In this document: positions 1-8,044 of the stretch, one piece after another
Layout: the number at the start of each line of letters is the position of its first letter
How positions within the stretch are numbered: position 1 is the first letter of the stretch
Assembly (NCBI RefSeq): GCF_900105765.1
Contig: NZ_FNTX01000002.1
Coordinates: 1,860,001-1,924,000 of the forward strand
Direction: 5' to 3'
DNA length: 64,000 nt
From: Ruania alba
GTDB taxonomy: Bacteria; Actinomycetota; Actinomycetes; Actinomycetales; Beutenbergiaceae
Translations under genes and position numbers: made by a program
The notes under the pieces: model-generated
What the model was told of the DNA's origin: nothing
The model's input: the letters and a program-made list of their open reading frames with translations, nothing else
The model's database searches: none

Positions 1-2279
1 TCACGGTCGTTGGGCACCTCGCTCAGTTGCATGACGATGTCCTGACGGCCCGTCTCGGTGTTCAACGACCCGACCGTCGTGCCCTGCAGCGCGGCGGAGA
101 CGGCCTGCCCGACCTGAGCTTCGGTCAGTCCGAGCGCTGCGGCAGCCTCCCGGTCGACGTCCACGGTCACGGTCGGGAGCTCGGCCGCGAGGTTGGAGGT
201 CACGTCGGCGGCGCCATCGATACCGCGTACTGCCTCGAGCACGTCCTGGGAGGCGGCATCCACGGAGGCGCCGTCCGCTCCGGAGACGATCACCTCCAGT
301 CCGCTCATCGCCCCCGCGGACATGCCGGAGGCCACCGTCAGCGTCCCGGCATCGTCGAGCTGTTCGAGCTCGGCCCGCAGCTCCTCCTCTGCGGCCTCGG
401 CGTCCGTCACCAGGCTCAAGGTGATCGAGAAGGTCGTGGTGCCGTTGCTGCCGAAGAAGGCCATCGAGGCGTCGCCCGAGCCGCCGGTGACCTGGAAGGT
501 CTCGACACCGGGCAGGTCGGCGATCACCTCTTCGACCACAGTGGCTGCCTCGTCCGCGGCAGCCAGGGACGTGCCGGCGGGAAGCTCCTGGCTCACACTC
601 AGGGTGTTCTCCCCGGTGTTGCCGATGAAGTCGGTCTTCAGCTGGGTGGCCATCCCCGCGGTTCCGGCGAGGACCACGACGGCCGCGAGGATCGCGAGCC
701 AGGGCTTGGCCAAGGCACCGTGCAGCACCCGCAGGTAGGAGCGCTGCACCGGCGAACGATGCTCCGCCTCCTCGGCCGCGATCCGTGCTTCCTCGGTGAG
801 CGCGCCGCTGGGTGCGCGCACGAACCAGTACGCCAGGGCGGGCACGATGGTCAGGGAGACCAGCAGCGAGGCCAAGAGCGCCAGAGCGATCGTGAAAGCG
901 AATGGCCGGAACAGCTCGCCCACCATGCCGCCGACGAGCCCCATCGGTACGAAGACCGCAGCAGTGGCCACCGTGGACGCGGTGATCGCGCCGGCCACCT
1001 CCTTCACGGCGTCGATGATCGCTGCGATGCGCGACTTCCCGTAGCTCAGGTGCCGGCTGATGTTCTCGATCACCACGATCGAGTCGTCCACCACGCGACC
1101 GATGGAGACGGTCAACGCGGCCAGGGTGAACAGGTTGAGCGAGAAGCCCACGACCTTCAGCCCGACCAGAGTGATCAGCAAGGAGAGCGGGATGGACAAG
1201 GCGGTGACCGCCGTCGGGCGGATCTTGCGCAGGAAGAGCAGGATGATGAGGACGGCGAAGACCAGGCCGAGCAGGCCCTCCACCGTGAGGTCCTCCACGG
1301 ACTGCTCGATGAACGGGGCCTGGTCGAAGACCACCACGACGGCACTGCCGGAGCCCAGAGCGGCCTCGAAGTCCGCGAGGTGCTCAGCCACCGCCTCGGA
1401 GATCTCGACCGTGTTGCCGTCCGGGGTCTTGGTGATTGCGATGCTGAAGGATTGAGCGCCATCGGTGCGGGAGAACGAGGAGGCCTCGACCTGCTCAGAG
1501 CTGACCTCGGCGATCTCGTCCAGGCGGACCGGGCCGCTTGTGGTGGGGATCGGGACGGCGGCGACGTCGTCGGCGGAGGTGAGCTCGGTGCCGGTCTGCA
1601 CCGACATGGTCTGGTCGTCTTCGGTGACCTCACCGCCGGGGATCACCACACCGTTGGCGCGCAGTGCACCCTGGACAGCATCGGGAGTCAGCTCCGCGGC
1701 CGCCATCGCTGCCAGGTCCACGTCGATCCGGACCTGCTCGTCCCGTACCCCGCTGAGCTGGACGTCACGCACGCCCTCGATCCGCTCGATCTCGGGGATG
1801 ATCGCCGTGCGCAGCACATCGACGGCGGCATCGGGATCGTCGGTGGCGGCTACCGAGAGCTGGACCACCGGCAGGTCATCCAGGCTGCCCGCGATCACCT
1901 GCGTGTCCGCATCCTCGGGGAGCGCGCCGCTCATCCGGTTCACGGCCGCCTGGAGCTCCTGCTGGGCATTGGTGACGTCCGTGCCGTACTCGAGCTCGAG
2001 CAGGACCGCCGAGACGTTGGCGGACGAGGTCGAGGTGGTCTGTTCCAGTCCGCTGACGGCGCCCGCGGCCTGTTCCACCGTGTCTGTCACCTGGTTCTCG
2101 ATCACCTCTGGTGACGCACCCGGATAGCTGGTGATCGCCGCGACCACCGGCAGGTTCAGCGGTGGCATCAGTTCCTGCTTGAGCGCGGTGGTGGACCACA
2201 GCCCGGCGACCACCGCCATCAGGGTCGCGAGTGCCACCAGTGCCCGGTTGGCCAGGCTGAAGCGAGCGAGAGCAGACAA
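1..2279 (-). CDS. RND-family efflux transporter permease (partial, 3' end outside window)
   Basis: This is an inner-membrane proton-driven exporter of the AcrB/MdtB (HAE1) type. About 759 residues are visible before the gene runs off the left edge; full-length members have just over 1,000. The N-terminus has the usual first helix followed by a porter domain that contains PVVAAITSYPGASPEVIE. A hydrophobic block follows (AVLIILLFLRKIRPTAVTAL, then SIPLSLLITLVGLKVVGFSL), with the RND signature VSIGRVVDDSIVVIENI. I chose the TTG at 2279 because CGGAG lies a few bases upstream and the protein then starts at the family N-terminus. It is divergent from a MarR regulator across a perfect inverted repeat, so it is probably repressed by that protein. 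The substrate cannot be told from sequence. Confidence 0.92.
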   Translation of the reverse strand, partial: MSALARFSLANRALVALATLMAVVAGLWSTTALKQELMPPLNLPVVAAITSYPGASPEVIENQVTDTVEQAAGAVSGLEQTTSTSSANVSAVLLELEYGTDVTNAQQELQAAVNRMSGALPEDADTQVIAGSLDDLPVVQLSVAATDDPDAAVDVLRTAIIPEIERIEGVRDVQLSGVRDEQVRIDVDLAAMAAAELTPDAVQGALRANGVVIPGGEVTEDDQTMSVQTGTELTSADDVAAVPIPTTSGPVRLDEIAEVSSEQVEASSFSRTDGAQSFSIAITKTPDGNTVEISEAVAEHLADFEAALGSGSAVVVVFDQAPFIEQSVEDLTVEGLLGLVFAVLIILLFLRKIRPTAVTALSIPLSLLITLVGLKVVGFSLNLFTLAALTVSIGRVVDDSIVVIENISRHLSYGKSRIAAIIDAVKEVAGAITASTVATAAVFVPMGLVGGMVGELFRPFAFTIALALLASLLVSLTIVPALAYWFVRAPSGALTEEARIAAEEAEHRSPVQRSYLRVLHGALAKPWLAILAAVVVLAGTAGMATQLKTDFIGNTGENTLSVSQELPAGTSLAAADEAATVVEEVIADLPGVETFQVTGGSGDASMAFFGSNGTTTFSITLSLVTDAEAAEEELRAELEQLDDAGTLTVASGMSAGAMSGLEVIVSGADGASVDAASQDVLEAVRGIDGAADVTSNLAAELPTVTVDVDREAAAALGLTEAQVGQAVSAALQGTTVGSLNTETGRQDIVMQLSEVPNDR

Positions 2280-2313
2280 TCGAGGCTCCGGGTGTGAGAG
2301 TCTGGGGGACCAG

Positions 2314-2336
2314 ATCATTAGCGTGAGGCTAATGAT
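2314..2336. promoter_or_regulatory. Probable MarR operator: 9-bp inverted repeat
   Basis: ATCATTAGC, a 5-bp spacer (GTGAG) and GCTAATGAT form a perfect 9-bp dyad. It lies between the divergent RND pump and marR genes. A third partial copy (GATTAGCG) follows directly. MarR dimers bind dyads of this size. The site would cover the start region of both transcripts, giving pump repression and autoregulation. This role is inferred from position and symmetry. Confidence 0.65.
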
Positions 2337-2358
2337 TAGCGTCAAGCGAAGGTATCAC

Positions 2359-2790
2359 GTGGACCGCCACCAGCTCGTGCAAATGGTGCTCACAGCACAC
2401 GAGGAAACGTCCCGGCTGCTGCTCAACGAGGACCTCTCCAGCCTGTTCGACTCCACCCTCACCCTGCCGCAGATCCACCTGATGGTGCTGCTCTACCGGG
2501 ACGGTGCCGTCAGCGGCCACGAGTTGGCCGATCGGCTGGGTGTCTCGACACCGACGGTCTCCGGGATGGTTGACCGGCTCGAAGCGCAGCAGATGGTTCA
2601 GCGTCGTGCCGATCCAGGGGATCGTCGTGTGCGCCTGGTGGCGCTCACCGTCGAGGGAGAGCAGCGGGTCAGCTCGGTGCACGAGGCCGGATGGCGGATC
2701 GGCCGCGACCTCATGGATCGCATGGAGATGGCCGACCTGCGGGCCCTTGCTCAGGGCATGCAGGCCCTTGCCCGCGCCGCCAGGGCGTGA
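2359..2790 (+). CDS. MarR-family transcriptional regulator
   Basis: This is a winged-helix regulator of about 143 residues, the normal MarR length. The DNA-binding part reads SGHELADRLGVSTPTVSGMV, followed by the wing sequence RRADPGDRRVRLVALT, which carries the conserved DxRD-like turn. The GTG start at 2359 is preferred because GAAGG stands about six bases upstream. An in-frame ATG at 2332 would place the start codon inside the inverted repeat at 2314-2336. It is divergent from the RND exporter, so it likely represses both genes and releases on binding a small aromatic or drug-like ligand. The ligand is unknown. Confidence 0.88.
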   Translation: MDRHQLVQMVLTAHEETSRLLLNEDLSSLFDSTLTLPQIHLMVLLYRDGAVSGHELADRLGVSTPTVSGMVDRLEAQQMVQRRADPGDRRVRLVALTVEGEQRVSSVHEAGWRIGRDLMDRMEMADLRALAQGMQALARAARA

Positions 2791-2889
2791 GGGTGCGTAG
2801 GCAGCGAGGGTGAGATCAAGGAGTTGCCGTGAACCAGCGCAGGGCATGCTGGCGAACACGTGCTGGTGGGCTGTGCCTGGTTGCCGTGA

Positions 2890-3339
2890 TCATGGCAACC
2901 GGACCGCTCCCTGGCCCTGGGCGCCGAGGACGTCGTCCGGGTTCGAATACGGACACGACTTGAGTGAGAGGCAGCCGCAGCCGATGCAGTTCGAGAACCG
3001 GTCACGCAGCGCGGTCAGGTACTCGATCCTGTCGTTGAGGTCGTCGCGCCATTCGCGCGAGATGCGTGCCCAGTCCTTCTTGGTGGGTAGCCCTTCCTCC
3101 GGGAGCTGATCGAGCGCGTCCTTGATGCGGTCGAGGGAGATCCCCACTCGCTGTGACGCGCGTATGAACGCCAGCACCCGGAGCGTGTCCCGGCGATACT
3201 CACGGCGGCCCCCTGCGGTCCGCCGGCTGTGGATGAGGCCCAGGGACTCGTAGTAGTGCAGCGTCGAGACGGCAACCCCTGCCCGCTGGGCGATCTGTCC
3301 TGGTTTGAGCCAGACGACGTCCTTGGGCACCTGGGACAT
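2890..3339 (-). CDS. soxR: SoxR redox-sensing MerR-family regulator
   Basis: The protein has 149 residues. The N-terminal MerR helix-turn-helix is seen in GQIAQRAGVAVSTLHYYESL and the arginine-rich wing in RRTAGGRREYRRDTLR. A dimerisation helix follows, then the cysteine cluster CIGCGCLSLKSC, which fits the SoxR CX2CXCX5C ligand pattern for a [2Fe-2S] centre. Actinobacterial SoxR responds directly to redox-cycling compounds and usually acts without SoxS. The ATG start is preceded by a strong GGAGG. A SoxR box with the expected 18-bp dyad lies 26 bp upstream, facing a divergent three-gene operon that is the likely target. Confidence 0.95.
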   Translation of the reverse strand: MSQVPKDVVWLKPGQIAQRAGVAVSTLHYYESLGLIHSRRTAGGRREYRRDTLRVLAFIRASQRVGISLDRIKDALDQLPEEGLPTKKDWARISREWRDDLNDRIEYLTALRDRFSNCIGCGCLSLKSCPYSNPDDVLGAQGQGAVRLP

Positions 3340-3360
3340 CGGGCGCCCCCCTCCTGCGAC

Positions 3361-3391
3361 TTGACATCAAGTGGACTTGATGAAGTCGACT
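3361..3391 (+). promoter_or_regulatory. SoxR box within a 19-bp-spaced promoter
   Basis: The dyad CATCAAGT-GG-ACTTGATG (3365-3382) is perfect over 8-bp arms and close to the enterobacterial SoxR site CCTCAAGTTAACTTGAGG. It lies between a -35 TTGACA (3361-3366) and a possible -10 TCGACT (3386-3391). The 19-bp spacing is the over-long spacing that MerR-family activators correct by untwisting DNA. It points at the operon starting at 3432. Confidence 0.8.
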
Positions 3392-3431
3392 CTACATCGA
3401 GTCAACGTGACGAAGACGGGAGTGCAGCAAC

Positions 3432-4070
3432 GTGATCGACGTGGATGTCTGGGCAGATGTGCGATGCCCGTGGTGCTGGATCGGACTACGTCGCCTCCGG
3501 CGGGCCAAAGCCATGATCGAGGAACCTGTGCGCGTGCGTCGGCGCAGTCTTCTGCTGGAGCCGCATGGCCCTGCGAGCCCGGGCCGGCCGACCGCGCAGG
3601 TCGCGACGAGTGAGTGGGGGATGTCTGCGACTGAGTGGGAAGCTAGGAGTCGACACATCCGGTCCGCGGGCGAGAGTGAGGGACTGCGAATCGACGTCGA
3701 CGATGCCCCGATGTTCGACTCCACCCCGCTGCACCGGCTGCTCAAGCTCGCAGATGAGGCGAGGAGCGGCGATGTGGAGGCCGTGTGGGAGGACGCATAC
3801 GCGACACATTTCGAGCGCAACGAGAACCTGGGCGACCCCGCAGTTCTTCGCGCACTGGCGTCGCGGTGGGCACTGGACGAATCCGAGGTTCATCGCACGC
3901 TGACCGGCGAGCGATTCGCCGCCGAGGTCTCCGACGATGTGGACACCGCCCGTCGGACCCAGATCACGTCCGTGCCGACGGTAGTCGCCCCGGACGGGAG
4001 ACGTGTCTCGGGCAACGCGTCCGTGGATGAGGTCGCCCAGTTCCTCCTCGCCGCTGGTTCGATTCGATGA
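3432..4070 (+). CDS. DsbA-family (FrnE-like) thiol oxidoreductase
   Basis: This protein of 212 residues has the thioredoxin-fold CPWC active site near residues 12-15 (WADVRCPWCWIGL) and the cis-proline region TSVPTVV near the C-terminus. Both fit the FrnE/2-hydroxychromene-2-carboxylate isomerase branch of DsbA proteins. No signal peptide is visible, so it is probably cytoplasmic. The GTG start follows CGGGAG. It is the first gene of a three-gene operon (4-bp ATGA overlap with the next) directly downstream of the SoxR box. A role in thiol repair or detoxification during redox stress is therefore likely, but its substrate is unknown. Confidence 0.85.
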   Translation: MIDVDVWADVRCPWCWIGLRRLRRAKAMIEEPVRVRRRSLLLEPHGPASPGRPTAQVATSEWGMSATEWEARSRHIRSAGESEGLRIDVDDAPMFDSTPLHRLLKLADEARSGDVEAVWEDAYATHFERNENLGDPAVLRALASRWALDESEVHRTLTGERFAAEVSDDVDTARRTQITSVPTVVAPDGRRVSGNASVDEVAQFLLAAGSIR

Positions 4071-4996
4071 GCGCGACGATGCGGGCTGCGGCAATCGATG
4101 CCGTCGGCTCGCCCGACCAACTGCGTGTGCGCGAGCTCGCGCGCCCGGCCGTGCCAGATGACGGCGTCCTCGTCCGCGTGGTGGCTGCCGGCGTCCAGGT
4201 GACCGACGCAGCCATCCGCGCGGGGTGGACACCGCCGGGGGCGGTGATCCGATTCCCGCAGATTCTCGGCAACGAGTTCTCCGGTGTTATCGAACAGACC
4301 GGAGCTGACGTGGACGGGTTCGTGAAGGGTGACGAGGTGGCGGGCTTCAACACCCTCGGGTGCTACGCAGAGTATGTCGCAGTGCCGGCCTCGCAGGTTG
4401 TTGCCAAACCGTCGTCCGTACCCTGGCGGGCGGCTGGCGCTCTTTCGGCATCGGGGCAGACGGCGCATACCGCCCTCGAGGATCTCGCTGTGAGGGGAGG
4501 CGATGTGGTGCTGGTGCACGGCGCGGCAGGGGGCGTCGGCTCAGTGTTCACCCAGCTCGCTGTTCGCGCCGGTGCCACTGTGATCGGCACCGCCAGCGAG
4601 TCCAATCACGACTACCTGCGAGCCTTGGGGGCGATTCCGCTCGAGTACGGTCCCGGACAGGCAGCACGGATCCGCGCCGTCACCCCTCGCGTGGATGTGG
4701 CATTCGACGCGGCTGGGCACGAGAACCTGCGTACCGCCGTCGAACTCGTCGCCGACCGCGACCGGATCGCCACCATCGTCGACATGGCGCTTGCACAAGA
4801 ACTGGGTTGCCGCATCGTGAGGAGCCGACGTACCGCGAGCCGGTTGGCGGACCTCATGGACCGACTCACCAACGGCCACCTCGGCGTCCATATCCGACGG
4901 AGCTACCGGCTTGAGGAGGTCCCTGATGCTCACCGGGACGTCGAAACAGGGCATGGGCGCGGCAAGATCGTGCTCGACATCGACGAGGCACCATGA
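4067..4996 (+). CDS. NADPH:quinone oxidoreductase-like MDR-family protein
   Basis: This protein of 309 residues belongs to the zinc-free quinone reductase branch of the medium-chain dehydrogenase superfamily. The catalytic-domain signature ILGNEFSGVIEQTGADV is followed by the Rossmann motif VLVHGAAGGVGSVFTQLAV, typical of QOR enzymes. No zinc-binding cysteine cluster is present. It overlaps the DsbA-like gene upstream and the MFS gene downstream by 4 bp each (ATGA), so the three are probably translated together. Under SoxR control it would reduce redox-cycling quinones with NADPH, a typical member of actinobacterial SoxR regulons. Confidence 0.88.
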   Translation: MSATMRAAAIDAVGSPDQLRVRELARPAVPDDGVLVRVVAAGVQVTDAAIRAGWTPPGAVIRFPQILGNEFSGVIEQTGADVDGFVKGDEVAGFNTLGCYAEYVAVPASQVVAKPSSVPWRAAGALSASGQTAHTALEDLAVRGGDVVLVHGAAGGVGSVFTQLAVRAGATVIGTASESNHDYLRALGAIPLEYGPGQAARIRAVTPRVDVAFDAAGHENLRTAVELVADRDRIATIVDMALAQELGCRIVRSRRTASRLADLMDRLTNGHLGVHIRRSYRLEEVPDAHRDVETGHGRGKIVLDIDEAP

Positions 4997-6375
4997 CCGC
5001 CGGTGCACGACTCGCGCGAGAGTCGCTCTGGACACCGTCGACCTGGCCGTTCATCACCAGCGTGCTGGCGTTGATGACATTCATCGCGTTCGAGGCCTTC
5101 GCCGTCACCACCGTCCTTCCGGTGGCGATGACCGAGCTCGGCGGACCGCAGTGGTACTCGCTCGCCTACGCCGCCACCATGACCGCTGCGTTGGTCGGGA
5201 TGGTGACCGGCGGGAACTGGGCTGACCATGCCGGCCCGCGCGCGCCATTGAGAGTCGGAGGGACCCTCTTCTTGGCGGGCCTCGCGCTCTGCGTCGTAGC
5301 ACCCGATGCGGCGACGTTCATTGTCGGGCGGCTCATGCAAGGCATCGGTGGCGGGATCGACTCCGTCGTCCTCTATGTACTGATCGCACGCCGCATACCC
5401 GAGAGGGCCCGCCCGCGAATGTTCGGGCTCCTCACGGCGGCATGGCTCATCCCGTCGATGGCGGGCCCGGTGCTCGCAGGCGCCCTGACGGAACTGATGA
5501 GCTGGCGCACAGTGTTCGCGCTCATCCTCGTCGGTGCCGCGATCTCGTTGCTCCTGCTGCTGTTCGTGACGCGCAGTCCGGCGCCGCGGATCCGGGCGTC
5601 GGCGCGGGAGGTCGTCGGACGCAAGGGCGTCCTGTCTCTCGTGGCTGCCCTGCTGCTCGTGACCCTTCATGTCGGCGGACAGCTCGGGTCGTCGATCTCG
5701 ACCATGGTGGTCCTTCCTGGCGTGATCGCGCTGGCTGTGACGGCGTGGAGCATCCTGCCTCCAGGGACGTTGGCGCTGCGCGGAGTCCCGCAGCGGCTCG
5801 TCGCGCTCCGCGCCATCCTCGGCGCCACGGTCACCGCCACCAACGTCTACCTCACCCTCTACCTCCAGACCGAGCGCGGATACCCACCCACCACGGCAGG
5901 GCTCGTGATCGCTGTCGGCGCGCTCGGCTGGGCATCGGGTGCTTGGCTGCAGGGCCGGTTCTCGAGCGGACACCGGGCCCACCGGCGCCTGGTCTTCCTC
6001 GCCACCGCCCTCGTGGCGGCCGGTCCCGTCGGTGCCCTGCTCTATGTGGTCACCGATCTCCCTGTCTGGGCGGTTGTGGCGGGGGGTATCGCCATGGGCG
6101 TCGGGATGGGTATCGCGTACCCGCGGCTGTCCAGCGCCACCCTCGCCTTGGTGGAGGCCCCACAGCACGGTGCCTACAGCTCGGCCCTGCAAGCGGGCGA
6201 GAGTATGAGCGTCGGTGCCACCACCGCACTGGCAGCCGTGGTCCTGGCCACCACGTTGTCCACCGACGCCTCCTTCGCGCTGGTCAATGCCATGCTGATC
6301 GGGCTCGCCGTCGCGGGGACCGCCATCGCCTCGTCGACCGAGTGGGAACAGCGGCGATCGGTCAGCCCTCGCTGA
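4993..6375 (+). CDS. MFS multidrug transporter
   Basis: This integral membrane protein has 460 residues and about 12-14 hydrophobic helices. The loop GGNWADHAGPRAPLRVGG matches the MFS motif A position, and the N-terminal half contains GRLMQGIGGGIDSVVLYV, resembling drug:H+ antiporters. It is the last gene of the SoxR-facing operon, so it likely exports redox-active toxicants or antibiotics. The 3' end overlaps the convergent ABC-F pseudogene by 14 bp. Confidence 0.88.
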   Translation: MTAGARLARESLWTPSTWPFITSVLALMTFIAFEAFAVTTVLPVAMTELGGPQWYSLAYAATMTAALVGMVTGGNWADHAGPRAPLRVGGTLFLAGLALCVVAPDAATFIVGRLMQGIGGGIDSVVLYVLIARRIPERARPRMFGLLTAAWLIPSMAGPVLAGALTELMSWRTVFALILVGAAISLLLLLFVTRSPAPRIRASAREVVGRKGVLSLVAALLLVTLHVGGQLGSSISTMVVLPGVIALAVTAWSILPPGTLALRGVPQRLVALRAILGATVTATNVYLTLYLQTERGYPPTTAGLVIAVGALGWASGAWLQGRFSSGHRAHRRLVFLATALVAAGPVGALLYVVTDLPVWAVVAGGIAMGVGMGIAYPRLSSATLALVEAPQHGAYSSALQAGESMSVGATTALAAVVLATTLSTDASFALVNAMLIGLAVAGTAIASSTEWEQRRSVSPR

Positions 6376-8010
6376 GCTGCCCCGCCTCCACATGCCAGCG
6401 CCGGGTGGCGCGCACCGTGGCGAGCATCCGTCGGTCGTGGGTGACCAGCAGCACCGTGCCTGCGAAGCTCTCCAGTGCTTGTTCCACCTGCTCGATCGCC
6501 GGCAGGTCGAGGTGGTTCGTCGGTTCGTCCAGCACCAGCAGGTTCACCCCGCGTGCCTGCAGCAGCGCCAGTCCGGCGCGGGTGCGCTCGCCAGGGGAGA
6601 GCGCACGGGTGGGGCGCCGCCCGGCATCACCACCGAGAGCGAACTTTGCGAGCAGCGTGCGCACCTCCGACTCCGGCCAGTCCGGGACCTGCGCACCGAA
6701 CGCTTCAGCCAGAGGCGCCGAATCGTCGAACAGCGCCCGGGCCTGGTCCACCTCGCCGAGCGCCACCGAGGCTCCGAGCGACGCGCGCCCGGCGTCCGGG
6801 GCGATCCGGCCCAGCAGCAGTGCCAGCAGCGTGGTCTTCCCGGACCCGTTCGCACCGGTGATCACGATCCTGTCGCCGGCGCTCACCTGGGCGCTGACCG
6901 GCCCGAGGGTGAAGTCGCCGCGCCGCACCACGGCCTGGTCCAGGGTGGCCACCACGGCCCCGGACCGGGGCGCCGCGGCGATCGACATCTGTAGCACCCA
7001 CTCTTTGCGTGGCTCCGGCACCTCGTCCAGGCGCTCCAAGGCTCGCTCGGACTGGCCCACCTTCGCGGCCTGCTTCTCCGAGCGGGAGACGGCCGCGTGG
7101 ATGAGGTGCTTGTCGCCGTCGGTGGCCTTCTTCCGGGCATTGCGCACGCCCTTGTCCGTCCACTGCTTCTGCGTCTGGATGCGCGAGCGCAGGCCGGACA
7201 CCTTGTCGGCATACTCCTCGTACGCCTCCAGGGCATGCTGGCGAGCCAGCTCCCGCTCGGCCAGATAGGCTTCGTACCCGCCGCGGTAGACGTTCACCTG
7301 CTGCTGCGGGCGGTCCAGCTCCACGATGTCGGTGACCGTGCGGGCGAGAAACTCCCGATCGTGACTGACCAGCACCAGCGCCGCCCGGGAGGAGGCGACG
7401 AACCGTTCCAGCCGATCCAGGCCGGCCAGGTCGAGATCGTTGGTGGGCTCGTCCAGCAGCAGCACGTCGTAGCGCTGCAGCAGCAGCGCGGCCAGCCCCA
7501 CCCGGGCTGCCTCCCCACCGGAGAGCGTGGTCATCTCGGCGTCCAGACCCGCCGTCAGGTTCAGGTCGTTCGCGACGGCGGGGGTCCGGTCGGCCAGGTC
7601 GGCGCCCCCCAGTGCCAACCACCTCTCCAGGGCGAGGGCGTACGCGTCGGCTGCTGCGCCGTCGTCGGGCCGGGTGGCCATCGCCTCGGCCGCAGTATCC
7701 ATCGAGGTGGTCGCCTCGGCCACCCCGGTGCGCCGGTCCAGGAACTCCCGCACCGTCTCTCCCGGAACTCGTTCGGTCTCCTGTGCCAGCAAGCCCACGG
7801 TGGCGTGCGCGGGGCTAGCGTGACGGAACCGGTGACCTCCGCCGTCGTACGGGCACCGGCGAGCACGGCGAGCAGGGTGGACTTGCCGGAACCGTTGGCC
7901 CCGACCAGACCCCAGACGTCGCCGGGAGCGACGGTGACGGTGAGATTGTCGAAAAGCTGGCGGGCGCCGAAAGCCGCCCCCAGCCTCGAGACGTGCAGGG
8001 TGGCGGACAT
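6362..8010 (-). pseudogene. ABC-F family ATPase, interrupted by a frameshift
   Basis: ABC-F proteins carry two ATPase domains without membrane segments and act on the ribosome, in translation control or antibiotic protection. The first part starts at the ATG at 8010 and has Walker A (GLVGANGSGKST). At about 7805-7820 the frame is lost. The rest continues one frame away from near 7798, with LSGGEAARVGLAAL, LLLDEPTNDLDL, the linker, the second Walker A (ITGANGSGKTT) and LVLDEPTNHLDL. The two parts join as if one base were missing or two were added within GCCCCGCGCACGCC. Repaired, the protein would have about 549 residues, normal for the family. It may be a real pseudogene or a sequencing error. 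Confidence 0.85.
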
Positions 8011-8044
8011 GAGCGTCACTGTACGGCGCGACCGCCGTCCACTC

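Noticed and set aside
27-2114. Very long open frame on the plus strand opposite the RND gene
   Set aside because: It is an antisense shadow of high-GC codon bias; the minus strand encodes a clear RND protein with family motifs.
2791-2889. Possible small gene between marR and soxR
   Set aside because: The 99-bp gap between convergent genes holds no frame with a ribosome site or recognisable protein; it is more likely a termination region.
4930-6393. A 487-codon minus-strand open frame
   Set aside because: Opposite the MFS gene; low-complexity Arg/Gly/His-rich translation with no recognisable motif.
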